From NCBI GenBank assembly GCA_045120955.1, contig JBGVFH010000062.1, positions 1 through 61,592 of the forward strand: a DNA stretch of 61,592 bases, written 5' to 3'. The translations under genes and the position numbers were made by a program. The notes under the pieces are model-generated. The model made no database searches, was not told the origin of the DNA, and saw nothing but the letters and a program-made list of their open reading frames with translations. The stretch is from JAZMZS01 sp045120955 (GTDB taxonomy: Bacteria > Bacillota > Clostridia > Oscillospirales > CAG-272). This document shows positions 9,166 to 17,287 of this stretch, one piece after another (positions within the stretch are counted from its first letter, which is position 1; the number at the start of each line of letters is the position of its first letter).

Positions 9166-10067
9166 TCAAAGGAAAAGCGTTTTTTTCAGACTGCAGTGTT
9201 ATTTCATCTTTTGTATATGACTGTGAAAAAAAGTTTGAGGCGCAGCTGCTTTCTGCCGCTGATGATATCATTACGAGAGATTCAAAAATCGTCACGATAT
9301 GCGGACCTACCTGTTCGGGAAAAACAACGACTGCGAACAAGCTCCTTGCTTACTTGAGCGAAAAGGGCAAGCGTGTGCACGTCGTATCATTTGACGATTT
9401 TTATTTTGACAGAGAAGAAATTATCCGTATGTGCAGGCAGAGAGGCGTCGCAGTTGAATATGAGTCCTCACTCGCACTTGATCTTGAGCTTCTTTCAAAG
9501 GCGATGAAGGCTATCGCAGAGAGAAAAAATGTAATTATTCCGAAATACGATTTTTCATCAGGAACGAGAAGCGGATACAAGGAGTATTCGGTCTCTGATG
9601 ATGATATGTTTGTTTTTGAAGGTATTCAAGCGTTATATCCAGAGGTCAGCGAAATGTACGATAAGATAGGTCGCTTTTCAATATATATAAATGTTGATGA
9701 AGGCATAGATTACGGTGACGTTTCGTTTGACAGGGAGACGGTCAGATTTTTACGCAGGCTTGTGCGGGATCACAAGCACAGGGCTGCGAGTGTCGAGTTT
9801 ACCTATGAGATATGGAAAACCGTCAGAGAAAACGAGGAAAAAAATATTTTTCCGAATGTTTTGGGCGCAGATTGCTTTATAAATTCTGCATTAGCTTATG
9901 AAATGAACGTTATAAAAAATGACGCATATGATTTTTTCGGTACGGTTGCCAAAAATAGCGAATGTTTTGAGTCGGTAGAAAAGCTGAAGAAAAAGTTTGA
10001 TGCTATTCAGACAATACCCGAGGACTATGTTCCGCAGGGGTCGGTGCTTCGAGAATTTATCGACTGA
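9162..10067 (+). CDS. P-loop nucleoside (uridine-type) kinase
   Basis: A 301-residue cytoplasmic kinase. The P-loop is 'GPTCSGKTTTANKL' (about residues 48-61), followed by 'VVSFDDFYFDREEI' (about residues 74-87), the D(D/H)FY motif of uridine/phosphoribulokinase-type kinases, and 'FVFEGIQALYPEV' at the second acidic motif. The length and an N-terminal extension of about 45 residues fit the clostridial nucleoside kinase group rather than short Udk. The substrate is probably a pyrimidine nucleoside, but this is inferred. It overlaps hemZ by 4 bases (ATGA), so the genes are translationally coupled, and the flippase gene follows after 11 bases. Confidence 0.8.
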   Translation: MIKGKAFFSDCSVISSFVYDCEKKFEAQLLSAADDIITRDSKIVTICGPTCSGKTTTANKLLAYLSEKGKRVHVVSFDDFYFDREEIIRMCRQRGVAVEYESSLALDLELLSKAMKAIAERKNVIIPKYDFSSGTRSGYKEYSVSDDDMFVFEGIQALYPEVSEMYDKIGRFSIYINVDEGIDYGDVSFDRETVRFLRRLVRDHKHRAASVEFTYEIWKTVRENEEKNIFPNVLGADCFINSALAYEMNVIKNDAYDFFGTVAKNSECFESVEKLKKKFDAIQTIPEDYVPQGSVLREFID

Positions 10068-10078
10068 TAGGAGTTTGT

Positions 10079-11713
10079 ATGTCAGAGTTAACAAACAGCA
10101 CAAAATCAAATAGGATAATATCCGGTGTTATGATTTTGACGGCTGCAAATATTATTGTAAAAATAATCGGATTTGCGTATAAAATACCGCTTCTTCGCAT
10201 TCTCGGTGAAAACGGTATGGCATACTATAATGCCGCATATCAGATCTATACGTGGTTTTATACTTTATCAACTGCCGGTTTGCCGTTAGCAGTTGCAAAG
10301 CTGGTTGCGTGGTCACGCTCGGAAGGGAAGAAAGGCCAGGTAAAGAAAACGTTGAACATTGCGCTTGTGATGTTCGGCGCTGTCGGTCTGGTCGGCTCAT
10401 GTGCCATGTTCTTTTTCTCAAAGCCTCTGTCCCAGCTTCAGAATAATCCCGATGCGTACATCAGTATATCAATGCTTGCGCCTACGCTGTTTTTTATATG
10501 TCTAACAAGCGCTCTGAGGGGATATTTTCAAGGGCATGAAAAAATGATGCCTACGGCTGTATCCGAGGTTATTGAGGCAGCCTCAAAGCTTGCTCTCGGT
10601 ATAATGCTTGCGCTATATGCGCAAAATCAGGGCTTGGGCATTGCGTATCAAGCGGCATATGCTATATTCGGTGTTTCTGTAGGTGCGATACTCAGCACTT
10701 GCTATCTTTTTATTACGAAAAAGTTTTTTGCAGACGACAAGTGTGCACCGTTACCTGCGAGCGAGACAAAGAGCGAAAAGTCATCTTCGCTTGCAAAGAG
10801 TCTCCTTAATATAGCTATACCTATATCGCTTAGCTCCTCCGTTATGAGTATTGCATCTCTGATAGATACTTTTATGATGATAAGAACTCTTACCTCAATA
10901 GGAGTGGAGCGTGAGGTAGCAGAGGGAGTATTCGGAAATTATACCACACAGTGTGTAACCATGTATAATCTCCCCACCGTACTTATCCTGCCTATAGCAG
11001 TCGGAATCGTACCTTTCCTTACCGAAATGCTGCAAAAGGAGGATCACAAGGGGTTTGAGAATATTGCAACATCGGCTATGAAAATGACAAATGTTATATC
11101 CTTCCCGTGTGCTCTCGGGCTGTCTGTTCTCTCGTATCCGATACTTTTGATGATATTCGACAATGATACCGACAGAATTGCTCCTATGCTGTCTGTTCTT
11201 GCGATAGCGGTCATTTTCGTTGGTATTGTTACTGTTACCAATGTTATTTTGCAGACGCATAACAAGCAATATCTAACGCTTGTGTCAATAGCTGTCGGAA
11301 CTTCCGTGAAATTTATCTGCTCGACGGTGTTGACAGGAGTAGGCGGCAAGGAAACTCTCGGCGTGCTCGGTACTCCCACAAGCACGGTGGTGTGCTATTT
11401 TATTGCGGCTGTGATGAATATTATATTTGTGATAAAGCATACGGGTGTACTTCCGTCATTTGGCAGAGTGTATATGCGCCCGCTGTTGTCGGCTTTATGT
11501 TGTGCGGCTTCTGCGGGAGCTTGCTACAGACTGCTTGACGGAGTATTAGGAGTTGCGCTGTCTGCTTTGTGTTCGATAATTCTTGCTGTTGTCGTGTACG
11601 TGCTTGCAATCTTTGTTTTCGGTGTTATTACAAAAGAGGATGTATACCTTCTGCCGAAGGGAAAGAAGCTTGCATCAATTCTTATGAAATTCCATCTTTT
11701 GCGCTCGAACTGA
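10079..11713 (+). CDS. SpoVB/MurJ-like polysaccharide flippase, MOP superfamily
   Basis: A 544-residue membrane protein with about 14 predicted hydrophobic helices in the layout of the SpoVB/RfbX branch of the MOP flippases. The N-terminal 'VMILTAANIIVKIIGFAYKI' start of helix 1 and 'NGMAYYNAAYQIYTWFYTLS' are typical. These proteins translocate lipid-linked cell-wall precursors; SpoVB-type paralogues serve spore cortex synthesis. The gene comes directly before mazG, as yabM precedes yabN in Bacillus subtilis, which supports orthology to YabM/SpoVB-like proteins. Shine-Dalgarno ATAGGAG precedes the ATG. The exact substrate is not visible. Confidence 0.85.
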   Translation: MSELTNSTKSNRIISGVMILTAANIIVKIIGFAYKIPLLRILGENGMAYYNAAYQIYTWFYTLSTAGLPLAVAKLVAWSRSEGKKGQVKKTLNIALVMFGAVGLVGSCAMFFFSKPLSQLQNNPDAYISISMLAPTLFFICLTSALRGYFQGHEKMMPTAVSEVIEAASKLALGIMLALYAQNQGLGIAYQAAYAIFGVSVGAILSTCYLFITKKFFADDKCAPLPASETKSEKSSSLAKSLLNIAIPISLSSSVMSIASLIDTFMMIRTLTSIGVEREVAEGVFGNYTTQCVTMYNLPTVLILPIAVGIVPFLTEMLQKEDHKGFENIATSAMKMTNVISFPCALGLSVLSYPILLMIFDNDTDRIAPMLSVLAIAVIFVGIVTVTNVILQTHNKQYLTLVSIAVGTSVKFICSTVLTGVGGKETLGVLGTPTSTVVCYFIAAVMNIIFVIKHTGVLPSFGRVYMRPLLSALCCAASAGACYRLLDGVLGVALSALCSIILAVVVYVLAIFVFGVITKEDVYLLPKGKKLASILMKFHLLRSN

Positions 11714-11728
11714 AAAATGAGGTATAAA

Positions 11729-12544
11729 ATGTCAGATACAAAGAAAAAAATAGAAGAGCTTTTAGCTAAAGACAGCTACGACTTTGATGATCTTTGCGAT
11801 GTTGTCCGTGTGCTTCGGTCGGATATAGGGTGTCCCTGGGACAGGGAGCAGGATCATAAAAGCATCAGAAACGATTTTATTGAGGAAACGTACGAGGTAA
11901 TTGAAGCTATAGACAATGACGACAAGGTTCTTTTGCGTGAGGAGCTGGGTGATGTTATGCTTCAAGTCGTTTTCCATGCATGCATCGAGGAAGAACAGGG
12001 CGAGTTTGATATTCACGGGGTTTCAAATGACATCTGTAAAAAGCTGATACACCGTCATCCGCACGTTTTTGGTGATGTTAGTGCTGACACATCTGAAAAG
12101 GTCCTTGCAAATTGGGATAAAATAAAGAACGAGGAAAAATCAAGAAATACGGTTTACTCTTCAATGAAGAGCATACCTCCAATGCTTCCCTCACTCATGC
12201 GTGCAAGAAAAATCGGCGCAAGGGCAGCGAAGGTCGGGTTTGATTTTGCGGATGCTCAGGATGCTTTTTCAAAAATAGAGGAAGAGACGCTTGAACTGAA
12301 AAACGCTCTCGGAACAAAGGATGCCTTTGAGGAGCTGGGGGATCTGCTGTTTTCGGTTGCAAATGTAGCACGGATGCTTGGCATAAATCCCGAGGAAGCA
12401 CTCAACTATTCAAACAACAAGTTTATTTGTCGTTTCGGTTCTCTTGAGCAAAAAATCACGGCAGATGGAAAAAATATAAAAGATTTGGATGCCGAGACTC
12501 TTAACGAGTATTATATTTTGGCAAAAAATCAAGAAAAAATGTGA
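11729..12544 (+). CDS. mazG: Nucleoside triphosphate pyrophosphohydrolase MazG
   Basis: A 271-residue house-cleaning all-alpha NTP pyrophosphatase with two MazG-fold halves. The first holds 'GCPWDREQDHKSI' and the metal-binding 'EETYEVIEAID' plus 'REELGDVMLQVVFH'; the second has 'KVGFDFADAQDAFSKIEEE' and 'EELGDLLFSVANVARMLG'. It hydrolyses NTPs and noncanonical nucleotides to NMP and PPi. I placed the start at ATG 11729, which has GAGGT five to nine bases upstream, instead of ATG 11717, which overlaps that Shine-Dalgarno. In Bacillus the homologue yabN carries an extra N-terminal methylase domain that is absent here. Confidence 0.93.
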   Translation: MSDTKKKIEELLAKDSYDFDDLCDVVRVLRSDIGCPWDREQDHKSIRNDFIEETYEVIEAIDNDDKVLLREELGDVMLQVVFHACIEEEQGEFDIHGVSNDICKKLIHRHPHVFGDVSADTSEKVLANWDKIKNEEKSRNTVYSSMKSIPPMLPSLMRARKIGARAAKVGFDFADAQDAFSKIEEETLELKNALGTKDAFEELGDLLFSVANVARMLGINPEEALNYSNNKFICRFGSLEQKITADGKNIKDLDAETLNEYYILAKNQEKM

Positions 12545-12583
12545 TTTGATACGATATTTTAACAAAAAATATTTATAAAGCAC

Positions 12584-12612
12584 TTGATAATTATGTTTAA
12601 AAATGATATAAT
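12584..12612 (+). promoter_or_regulatory. Sigma-A promoter of hup
   Basis: TTGATA at 12584-12589 and TATAAT at 12607-12612 are separated by exactly 17 bases. Transcription would start near 12619 and give an untranslated leader of about 60 bases before hup, so hup is expressed independently of mazG upstream. Confidence 0.8.
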
Positions 12613-12682
12613 ACTTATAAATAATGCTTTGCGCTCTATTTGATAGGGGCACAGCAAAAATTTTAAGAAAGGTGTACTTACG

Positions 12683-12958
12683 ATGAATAAGACTCAGTTG
12701 ATCGAAGCAGTTGCAAAACAGTCCGAACTCAAGAAAAAAGATGCAGAGGCAGCAGTAAATGCAGTCATGGCTGTTATTGAAAAAGCACTTGTTGACGGTG
12801 ACAAGGTTCAGCTTGTAGGCTTTGGCACATTTGAGGTTAAAGCACGCGCTGAAAGAACAGGTAAAAATCCGAGAACAGGCGAGGCTATTACTATCCCTGC
12901 ATCAAAGTATCCGGCATTCTCAGCAGGCGGAGCTATGAAGGCAGCAGTAAACAAGTAA
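12683..12958 (+). CDS. hup: HU family DNA-binding protein
   Basis: A 91-residue histone-like protein of standard HU length. 'MNKTQLIEAVAKQSELKKKDAEAAV' forms the dimerising helices in outline, and the DNA-binding arm is seen as 'GFGTFEVKARAERTGKNPRTG' split around Gly-Phe-Gly and the Arg/Asn-Pro tip. HU bends and compacts DNA nonspecifically. The gene has its own consensus promoter and a strong terminator, so it forms a separate transcription unit inside the mazG-to-divIC cluster. Shine-Dalgarno AGAAAGG lies 9-15 bases before the ATG. Downstream of its terminator lies the first copy of the dispersed repeat. Confidence 0.97.
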   Translation: MNKTQLIEAVAKQSELKKKDAEAAVNAVMAVIEKALVDGDKVQLVGFGTFEVKARAERTGKNPRTGEAITIPASKYPAFSAGGAMKAAVNK

Positions 12959-12985
12959 TCGAATATTGCTTGAACTATAAAATAT

Positions 12986-13022
12986 GCCTGTAACCGTTGT
13001 ATTGCGGTAACAGGCTATTTTT
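12986..13022 (+). terminator. Intrinsic terminator of hup
   Basis: GCCTGTAACCG (12986-12996) pairs perfectly with CGGTAACAGGC (13005-13015) over an 8-base loop and is followed by TATTTTTA. The dispersed repeat begins directly behind the T-tract. Confidence 0.9.
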
Positions 13023-13023
13023 A

Positions 13024-13125
13024 TCGCATAGGAAATTGCATTGATCCTCACTCGCCGTTTTGCATTTCTTCTGTAATAGAAAAACAGCGGTAGGCGAGAG
13101 GATGGGGCGGGTAGTGCCCGCTTTT
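13024..13125 (+). repeat. Terminator-associated dispersed repeat, copy A
   Basis: A non-coding 102-bp element. It opens with TCGCATAGGAAATTGC at 13024, directly behind the hup terminator T-tract. Inside, ATCCT..CTCGCC can pair with GGCGAGAGGAT, with an apical TTCT/AGAA stem, to make one long imperfect hairpin. It closes with GCGGG (13107-13111), loop TAGTG, CCCGC (13117-13121) and TTTT, which looks like a second small terminator. It is closely similar to four other copies in this window and shows the least divergence from copy D in its centre. No ORF in it is conserved between copies. Confidence 0.88.
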
Positions 13126-13148
13126 ATTCGATATATTGGGAGAAAGAC

Positions 13149-13394
13149 ATGAGACTTGATAAATATTTGAAGGTGTCCAGATTGATAAAAAGACGCACAG
13201 TTGCAAATGATGCGTGTGACGGCGAGCATATAAGCGTAAACGGCAAAAGAGCCAAGGCTTCGTATCAGGTAAAAGAGGGAGATATTATTTCAATCAGCTA
13301 TGGTGAGAAGACTGTCAGCGTGAAAGTGCTCGGAATAAAAGAGAGCACGAAAAAAGCGGATGCCGCCGAAATGTACGAAGTAGTAGATGAGTGA
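13149..13394 (+). CDS. rqcP: S4-domain RNA-binding protein RqcP (YabO)
   Basis: An 81-residue protein consisting almost entirely of an S4 RNA-binding fold: 'MRLDKYLKVSRLIKRRTVAND' in outline, then 'ISVNGKRAKASYQVKEGD'. In Bacillus, RqcP (YabO) works with RqcH on obstructed 50S subunits to add C-terminal alanine tails during ribosome quality control. The position before yabP, yabQ and divIC matches the Bacillus yabO locus, which supports this assignment over the related Hsp15. The start follows the Shine-Dalgarno GGGAGAAAG. Confidence 0.88.
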   Translation: MRLDKYLKVSRLIKRRTVANDACDGEHISVNGKRAKASYQVKEGDIISISYGEKTVSVKVLGIKESTKKADAAEMYEVVDE

Positions 13395-13454
13395 GCGGCT
13401 GTTCTTATTTTGCCTCGATAGACATATATATGTATCAAAAAAGGAGGCAAAGAT

Positions 13455-13739
13455 ATGAACGCAAACACACCGCTCGAACAGAAAAAACATTCCATATCAC
13501 TTGTTTCGAGAGAAAAGCTTGAAATTGACGGAGTCATAGATGTGCTTGATTTTGACAGCAGCTGTGTTAATATAAAAACCAATATGGGAGTTTTGTCCGT
13601 GGAAGGTACAGGACTGAAAATAATCAGTATGTCAAAGGAAAGCGAAAAAATATATATTGAAGGTACGGTAGACAGCCTGTTTTACTACGGAGTTGCGGAA
13701 GAGAAGAAGGGTGGACTATTCAAAAGGCTGGTGAGGTAA
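13455..13739 (+). CDS. yabP: Sporulation protein YabP
   Basis: A 94-residue YabP-family protein. It carries the short repeated beta-strand core typical of the family, 'LVSREKLEIDGVIDVLDFD' and 'IKTNMGVLSVEGTGLKI'. In Bacillus, yabP is expressed in the mother cell and is needed for proper sporulation; the molecular role is not established. AAAGGAGG precedes the ATG by 8 bases. yabQ follows after 3 bases, so the two are translationally linked. The 60-base gap to rqcP may hold a sporulation promoter, but I see no convincing match. Confidence 0.9.
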   Translation: MNANTPLEQKKHSISLVSREKLEIDGVIDVLDFDSSCVNIKTNMGVLSVEGTGLKIISMSKESEKIYIEGTVDSLFYYGVAEEKKGGLFKRLVR

Positions 13740-13742
13740 ATA

Positions 13743-14348
13743 ATGCATGTTTACTTAAAAGACCACTTTGTATTCCTTGTTTCTTCTTTTTTTGTGGGGA
13801 TGCTGCTGAGCTTGATATACGACGTTTTCAGGGTGTTGAGAGTTGCCCGAGGCATTAGATATTCAAGGAGCATTTCTCCGGAGCGCACTATGTCGGGAAT
13901 TTCTTTTTTGGCATTGTACAACCGCCGTTGTGAAAAAAGAAAAAACGGAGAATGGAAAAAGAAGACCGAGCTCTTTCTCTTTTTGATAGAGGATATAATA
14001 TATTCGCTTTTATGTACCGTTATCATACTCGTTCTTATTTACGGAGCAAATTACGGTATACCGAGATTTTTTTCATTTGTCGGTATGTTTTTCGGCTTTT
14101 TGCTGTGCAGAATAACGGTAGGTAAGGCTATCATGCTTGCGTCAGAATATATTTGCTATTTTATCGGAGCGGTCTTTTTCTATTTGTTTTATCCGTTTTC
14201 AATTTTGTTTATAAAAATAAAAAAAGTGATTTACAAATTATACTTTTTATTATATAATAGGCATATGGATAAAAAAATACGCCGTATCTCAAGTTTGCAG
14301 GCAAAAAAGATCTGCGTGATGCTGAGAGATCTAGGCGAGGAAATATAA
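13743..14348 (+). CDS. yabQ: Spore cortex biosynthesis protein YabQ
   Basis: A 201-residue membrane protein with hydrophobic helices at about residues 9-30, 76-99, 102-121 and 134-160. The N-terminal 'FVGMLLSLIYDVFRVLR' pattern is the YabQ family signature. YabQ is made in the mother cell, localises to the forespore membrane and is needed for cortex formation in Bacillus. The gene begins 3 bases after yabP, and a C-terminal basic cytoplasmic tail follows the last helix. The family call rests on pattern and synteny together. Confidence 0.88.
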   Translation: MHVYLKDHFVFLVSSFFVGMLLSLIYDVFRVLRVARGIRYSRSISPERTMSGISFLALYNRRCEKRKNGEWKKKTELFLFLIEDIIYSLLCTVIILVLIYGANYGIPRFFSFVGMFFGFLLCRITVGKAIMLASEYICYFIGAVFFYLFYPFSILFIKIKKVIYKLYFLLYNRHMDKKIRRISSLQAKKICVMLRDLGEEI

Positions 14349-14359
14349 ATGGTGATATA

Positions 14360-14638
14360 ATGAACAGAAATTCAAATGTAGTTTTAAAGCTGGGTGCGGT
14401 TTTATTTGTGCTTATAGGCATATTTACCGTTGCCAGACTTGAAATGAAGTATAATGACATAGAGACACAGAGACAAGAGCTTGAGCAGCAGTACAAGCTC
14501 AACAATGAGATGATAGAAGAGCTCGAGCGTGAGCTTGAGGCAGAGTTTGATGATGAATATGTCGTAAAGATAGCGAAAGAAAAACTTAATCTATGCCTGC
14601 CCGAAGAAGTAATATTTTATAACGACCTTACAGAGTAA
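14360..14638 (+). CDS. divIC: Septum formation initiator, DivIC/FtsB family
   Basis: A 92-residue bitopic protein. One transmembrane helix (about residues 9-25, 'LKLGAVLFVLIGIFTVARL') is followed by a heptad-rich coiled coil (about residues 28-67) and a short conserved end containing 'IAKEKLNLCLPEEVIFY', the typical 'A.e.lg.v.pgE.v' ending of the family. DivIC acts in the FtsL/DivIB divisome subcomplex. The position directly after yabQ is the same as in Bacillus. Confidence 0.9.
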   Translation: MNRNSNVVLKLGAVLFVLIGIFTVARLEMKYNDIETQRQELEQQYKLNNEMIEELERELEAEFDDEYVVKIAKEKLNLCLPEEVIFYNDLTE

Positions 14639-14687
14639 AACAACATCAAAAAATGATGTATTAAATAAAAAATAAACGGAGAAAAAC

Positions 14688-15548
14688 ATGGAAGAGCAAA
14701 ACACAGAATGTACACATGACTGTTCCACTTGTTCCGCAGCTTGTTCGTCAAGAACAGACGGAAAGTCGGCTCAGCAGTCATTTGTTGAAAAACAAAACCG
14801 TATGTCAAATGTCAAAAGAGTAATTGCTGTTATGAGCGGAAAAGGCGGCGTCGGCAAATCAATGGTGACAGACCTCCTTGCAGTTACGATGCAGCGCAGA
14901 GGGTACAAGGTTGCGGTATTTGATGCTGACATTACAGGTCCTTCAGCACCAAAGGCATTTGGAGTTAAGGGTCGGGTCGAAGGCTCAGAGCTTGGTATGT
15001 TCCCGAAAATGACAAAGACGGGAATAAAGCTCATGTCAATAAATCTTCTTCTTGAAGAGGAGGATAAGCCGGTGGTATGGAGGGGTCCTGTTATTGCCGG
15101 AGTTGTAAAGCAGTTTTGGACTGATGTTGTATGGGATGAGGTAGACTATATGTTCGTAGATATGCCTCCCGGAACAGGCGACGTGCCGCTCACTGTTTTC
15201 CAGTCTCTGCCTATTGACGGTGCTGTTATTGTAACAACTCCTCAGGAGCTTGTTTCTATGATAGTTAAAAAGTCTGCAAATATGGCAAAGCTGATGAACA
15301 TTGATATTGCCGGTGTTGTTGAGAACATGAGCTATGTTGTATGTCCCGACTGCGGAAAGCATATCGATGTTTTCGGTAAGAGCAATGCCGAGGCAACAGC
15401 GAAGGAGCTTGGCTTCGAGGTTATCGGAAAGCTTCCTATGGATGCAGGGCTTGCATCCCTTGCTGACCGAGGCGTGATCGAGCTGTTCGAAAACGACTAT
15501 CTCGATGCTGCCGCCGATCTCATCGAGAATAAATACCCTGTTGAATAA
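14688..15548 (+). CDS. mrp: Mrp/NBP35-type ATPase, iron-sulfur carrier
   Basis: A 286-residue P-loop ATPase. 'MSGKGGVGKSMV' (about residues 48-59) is the deviant Walker A motif of the MinD/Mrp class. A Cys-rich N-terminus (Cys near residues 9, 13, 16 and 20) and 'VVCPDCGK' near residue 220 (CXXC) provide candidate cluster ligands. Mrp/ApbC proteins carry and deliver [4Fe-4S] clusters to apoproteins. The gene ends at a symmetrical terminator shared with the converging minus-strand genes. It belongs to the end of the divIC transcription unit or has its own promoter, which I could not identify. Confidence 0.92.
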   Translation: MEEQNTECTHDCSTCSAACSSRTDGKSAQQSFVEKQNRMSNVKRVIAVMSGKGGVGKSMVTDLLAVTMQRRGYKVAVFDADITGPSAPKAFGVKGRVEGSELGMFPKMTKTGIKLMSINLLLEEEDKPVVWRGPVIAGVVKQFWTDVVWDEVDYMFVDMPPGTGDVPLTVFQSLPIDGAVIVTTPQELVSMIVKKSANMAKLMNIDIAGVVENMSYVVCPDCGKHIDVFGKSNAEATAKELGFEVIGKLPMDAGLASLADRGVIELFENDYLDAAADLIENKYPVE

Positions 15549-15560
15549 TCTATGAGTAAT

Positions 15561-15600
15561 AAAAGTGCATACATTCCATTATGGAGTGTATGCACTTTTT
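15561..15600. terminator. Bidirectional terminator between mrp and the rsmI cluster
   Basis: AAAAGTGCATACATTCCAT (15561-15579) pairs with the 19 bases at 15581-15599 apart from one G-T wobble. Both flanks carry A/T runs, so it can stop transcription from either side. Confidence 0.9.
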
Positions 15601-15627
15601 ACGTGTGCTTGATATATCCAACGCTGC

Positions 15628-16416
15628 TTACTTTAGTCTCGTTGGTGATAGTTTTTGCAAGAATTTTAAATTTATAAAATACAAAGCAGGGAAAGCAAGC
15701 ATGGAAATAATGATAAAGGTTACAAACGAACAAAGTATACTGCTGTTGAAGAAGGAGCTTGATATTTGTATGCTTTCGAGTGCTTTGATATCAAGGAAAG
15801 TTGCACAAAAGTATGCAAGCAAAAACATGATCAAAACAAGCATATACATCCCTACAAATACGAGACAAGAGAGTGTAAATCTGATTTTTTTCTTTGAGCT
15901 GTCGCCGATAAAATAAGCGGTAGTAGACATGAGTGATATAAGGGCATAGGCGAAAAACACCGCCGTATATGTCAGTATCACTGCGGCAGGTGAGGACGCA
16001 TACATATCTCTCATATAGGCAGCCGCTCTGAATTCAAGCGGATAAAAGCCGTATAATGCGCAGGATAAACAGAAAAAACATTCAAGCAATACTATGCATA
16101 TCCCCGAGCAAAAGAAAACTGACAAAATGACTCTGTGCGAGTCTTTGGTTTTTCTTGTGAAGGCTGCTTTTAATGTGTTTATTTGTTTTACGGTAATAAA
16201 TAAAGGAGAGAGCAGGGCAAGAGGAAAGGCGATATAATACGCTATAGCTTCAGAGGCACTCTTTGCCCCGAGCGCCCTTATGACAAGCGACAGAATGATA
16301 AGAGCGAAGGGAATTAATACTATTATGAGCATATGCGGCAGACAATGTGCCGCTACTTTTTTAAAAACGGGGGCGACCGTTACCGAACCTGTATTTCTTT
16401 TTTCAACAATCGGCAT
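15628..16416 (-). CDS. Uncharacterised polytopic membrane protein
   Basis: A 262-residue protein of unknown function with about six hydrophobic segments (roughly residues 27-50, 57-80, 97-122, 146-170, 180-207 and 222-245). It begins with a short polar stretch 'MPIVEKRNTGSVTVAPVF'. I chose ATG at 16416 because GAGGT precedes it at the right distance; a longer frame exists but would overlap rsmI. The gene starts 8 bases after the rsmI stop and ends at the bidirectional terminator, so it is the last gene of the holB-rsmI group. I recognise no family and no catalytic motif. Confidence 0.7.
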   Translation of the reverse strand: MPIVEKRNTGSVTVAPVFKKVAAHCLPHMLIIVLIPFALIILSLVIRALGAKSASEAIAYYIAFPLALLSPLFITVKQINTLKAAFTRKTKDSHRVILSVFFCSGICIVLLECFFCLSCALYGFYPLEFRAAAYMRDMYASSPAAVILTYTAVFFAYALISLMSTTAYFIGDSSKKKIRFTLSCLVFVGMYMLVLIMFLLAYFCATFLDIKALESIQISSSFFNSSILCSFVTFIIISMLAFPALYFINLKFLQKLSPTRLK

Positions 16417-16423
16417 ATTTACC

Positions 16424-17287
16424 TCATTTGCATATAAGTGCATATACTTCGTTTTTGGGGATCTTTCTGTCTTTTGCTGTCATTTTTATTGCGTCCATTT
16501 TCGACAGTCCGCTGTCAATATACATTTTTACATGGTCTTCTATGCTAAGGTTGTCAAATCTTTCCTGTACTTGATCTTCTCCTGCTCCCTCAAGGATAAG
16601 AACGTACTCGCCCCTCGGCTCCTTCTCTAAGTAGTACTCGACAGCGCCGCAGAGAGTTGTTCTGATTATTTCCTCATTTAGCTTTGTCATTTCACGGCAC
16701 AGTGCTATTTTTCTGTCACCAAGTGCGGAGTATAGGTCTTTGAGCGTGGCGAGAAGCTTGTGCGGTGCCTCGTACAAAATGAGCGTGTGAGCGAGACTTT
16801 TTATTTCTTCGAGCCGTGAGCTTCTTTCTTTTTTTGTATACGGCAAAAAGCCCTCAAAGGTAAATCTCCGTGTAGACAGCCCCGAGAGTGTAAGCGCATT
16901 TACTGCGGCGCAGCATCCTGGGACAGAGGTAACGCTTATATTATTTTCACAGCACAGCTTTACTATATCTTCTCCCGGGTCGCTTATAGCAGGTGTACCT
17001 GCGTCAGATACGAGCGCACATGACTCGCCGTTTTGCAGTCTTTCTAAGATAAGCTGTCCCTTTTGTGCTTTGTTATGCTCGTAGTAGCTCACCGTTTTGT
17101 TATGTATCCCGAGAAGATTTAACATCTTCTGAGTATTTCGTGTGTCTTCTGCGGCAATGAAATCGACCTCAGAAAGTATTTTAAGCGCTCTCGGAGATAA
17201 GTCAGCGAGGTTGCCTATGGGTGTTGCCACAAGATAGAGTGTTGACGCTTTTACGGCGTTTTTTTCATATTCGGGGGTGTTTTTCAT
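16424..17287 (-). CDS. rsmI: 16S rRNA (cytidine-1402-2'-O)-methyltransferase RsmI
   Basis: A 287-residue tetrapyrrole-methylase-fold enzyme that 2'-O-methylates C1402 of 16S rRNA in the decoding centre. Signature motifs are 'YLVATPIGNLADLSPRAL' (about residues 18-35), 'AAEDTRNTQKML', and 'ALVSDAGTPAISDPGEDI' (about residues 94-111). The start overlaps the trmN6 end by 4 bases. The order holB, ricT, trmN6 (yabB), rsmI (yabC) matches Bacillus subtilis. The gene is intact. Confidence 0.95.
   Translation of the reverse strand: MKNTPEYEKNAVKASTLYLVATPIGNLADLSPRALKILSEVDFIAAEDTRNTQKMLNLLGIHNKTVSYYEHNKAQKGQLILERLQNGESCALVSDAGTPAISDPGEDIVKLCCENNISVTSVPGCCAAVNALTLSGLSTRRFTFEGFLPYTKKERSSRLEEIKSLAHTLILYEAPHKLLATLKDLYSALGDRKIALCREMTKLNEEIIRTTLCGAVEYYLEKEPRGEYVLILEGAGEDQVQERFDNLSIEDHVKMYIDSGLSKMDAIKMTAKDRKIPKNEVYALICK

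Noticed and set aside
12975..13229. Minus-strand ORF of 84 codons over the hup terminator and repeat copy A
   Set aside because: It is produced by the repeat and terminator sequence; equivalent frames in the other copies differ, and no ribosome binding site is present.
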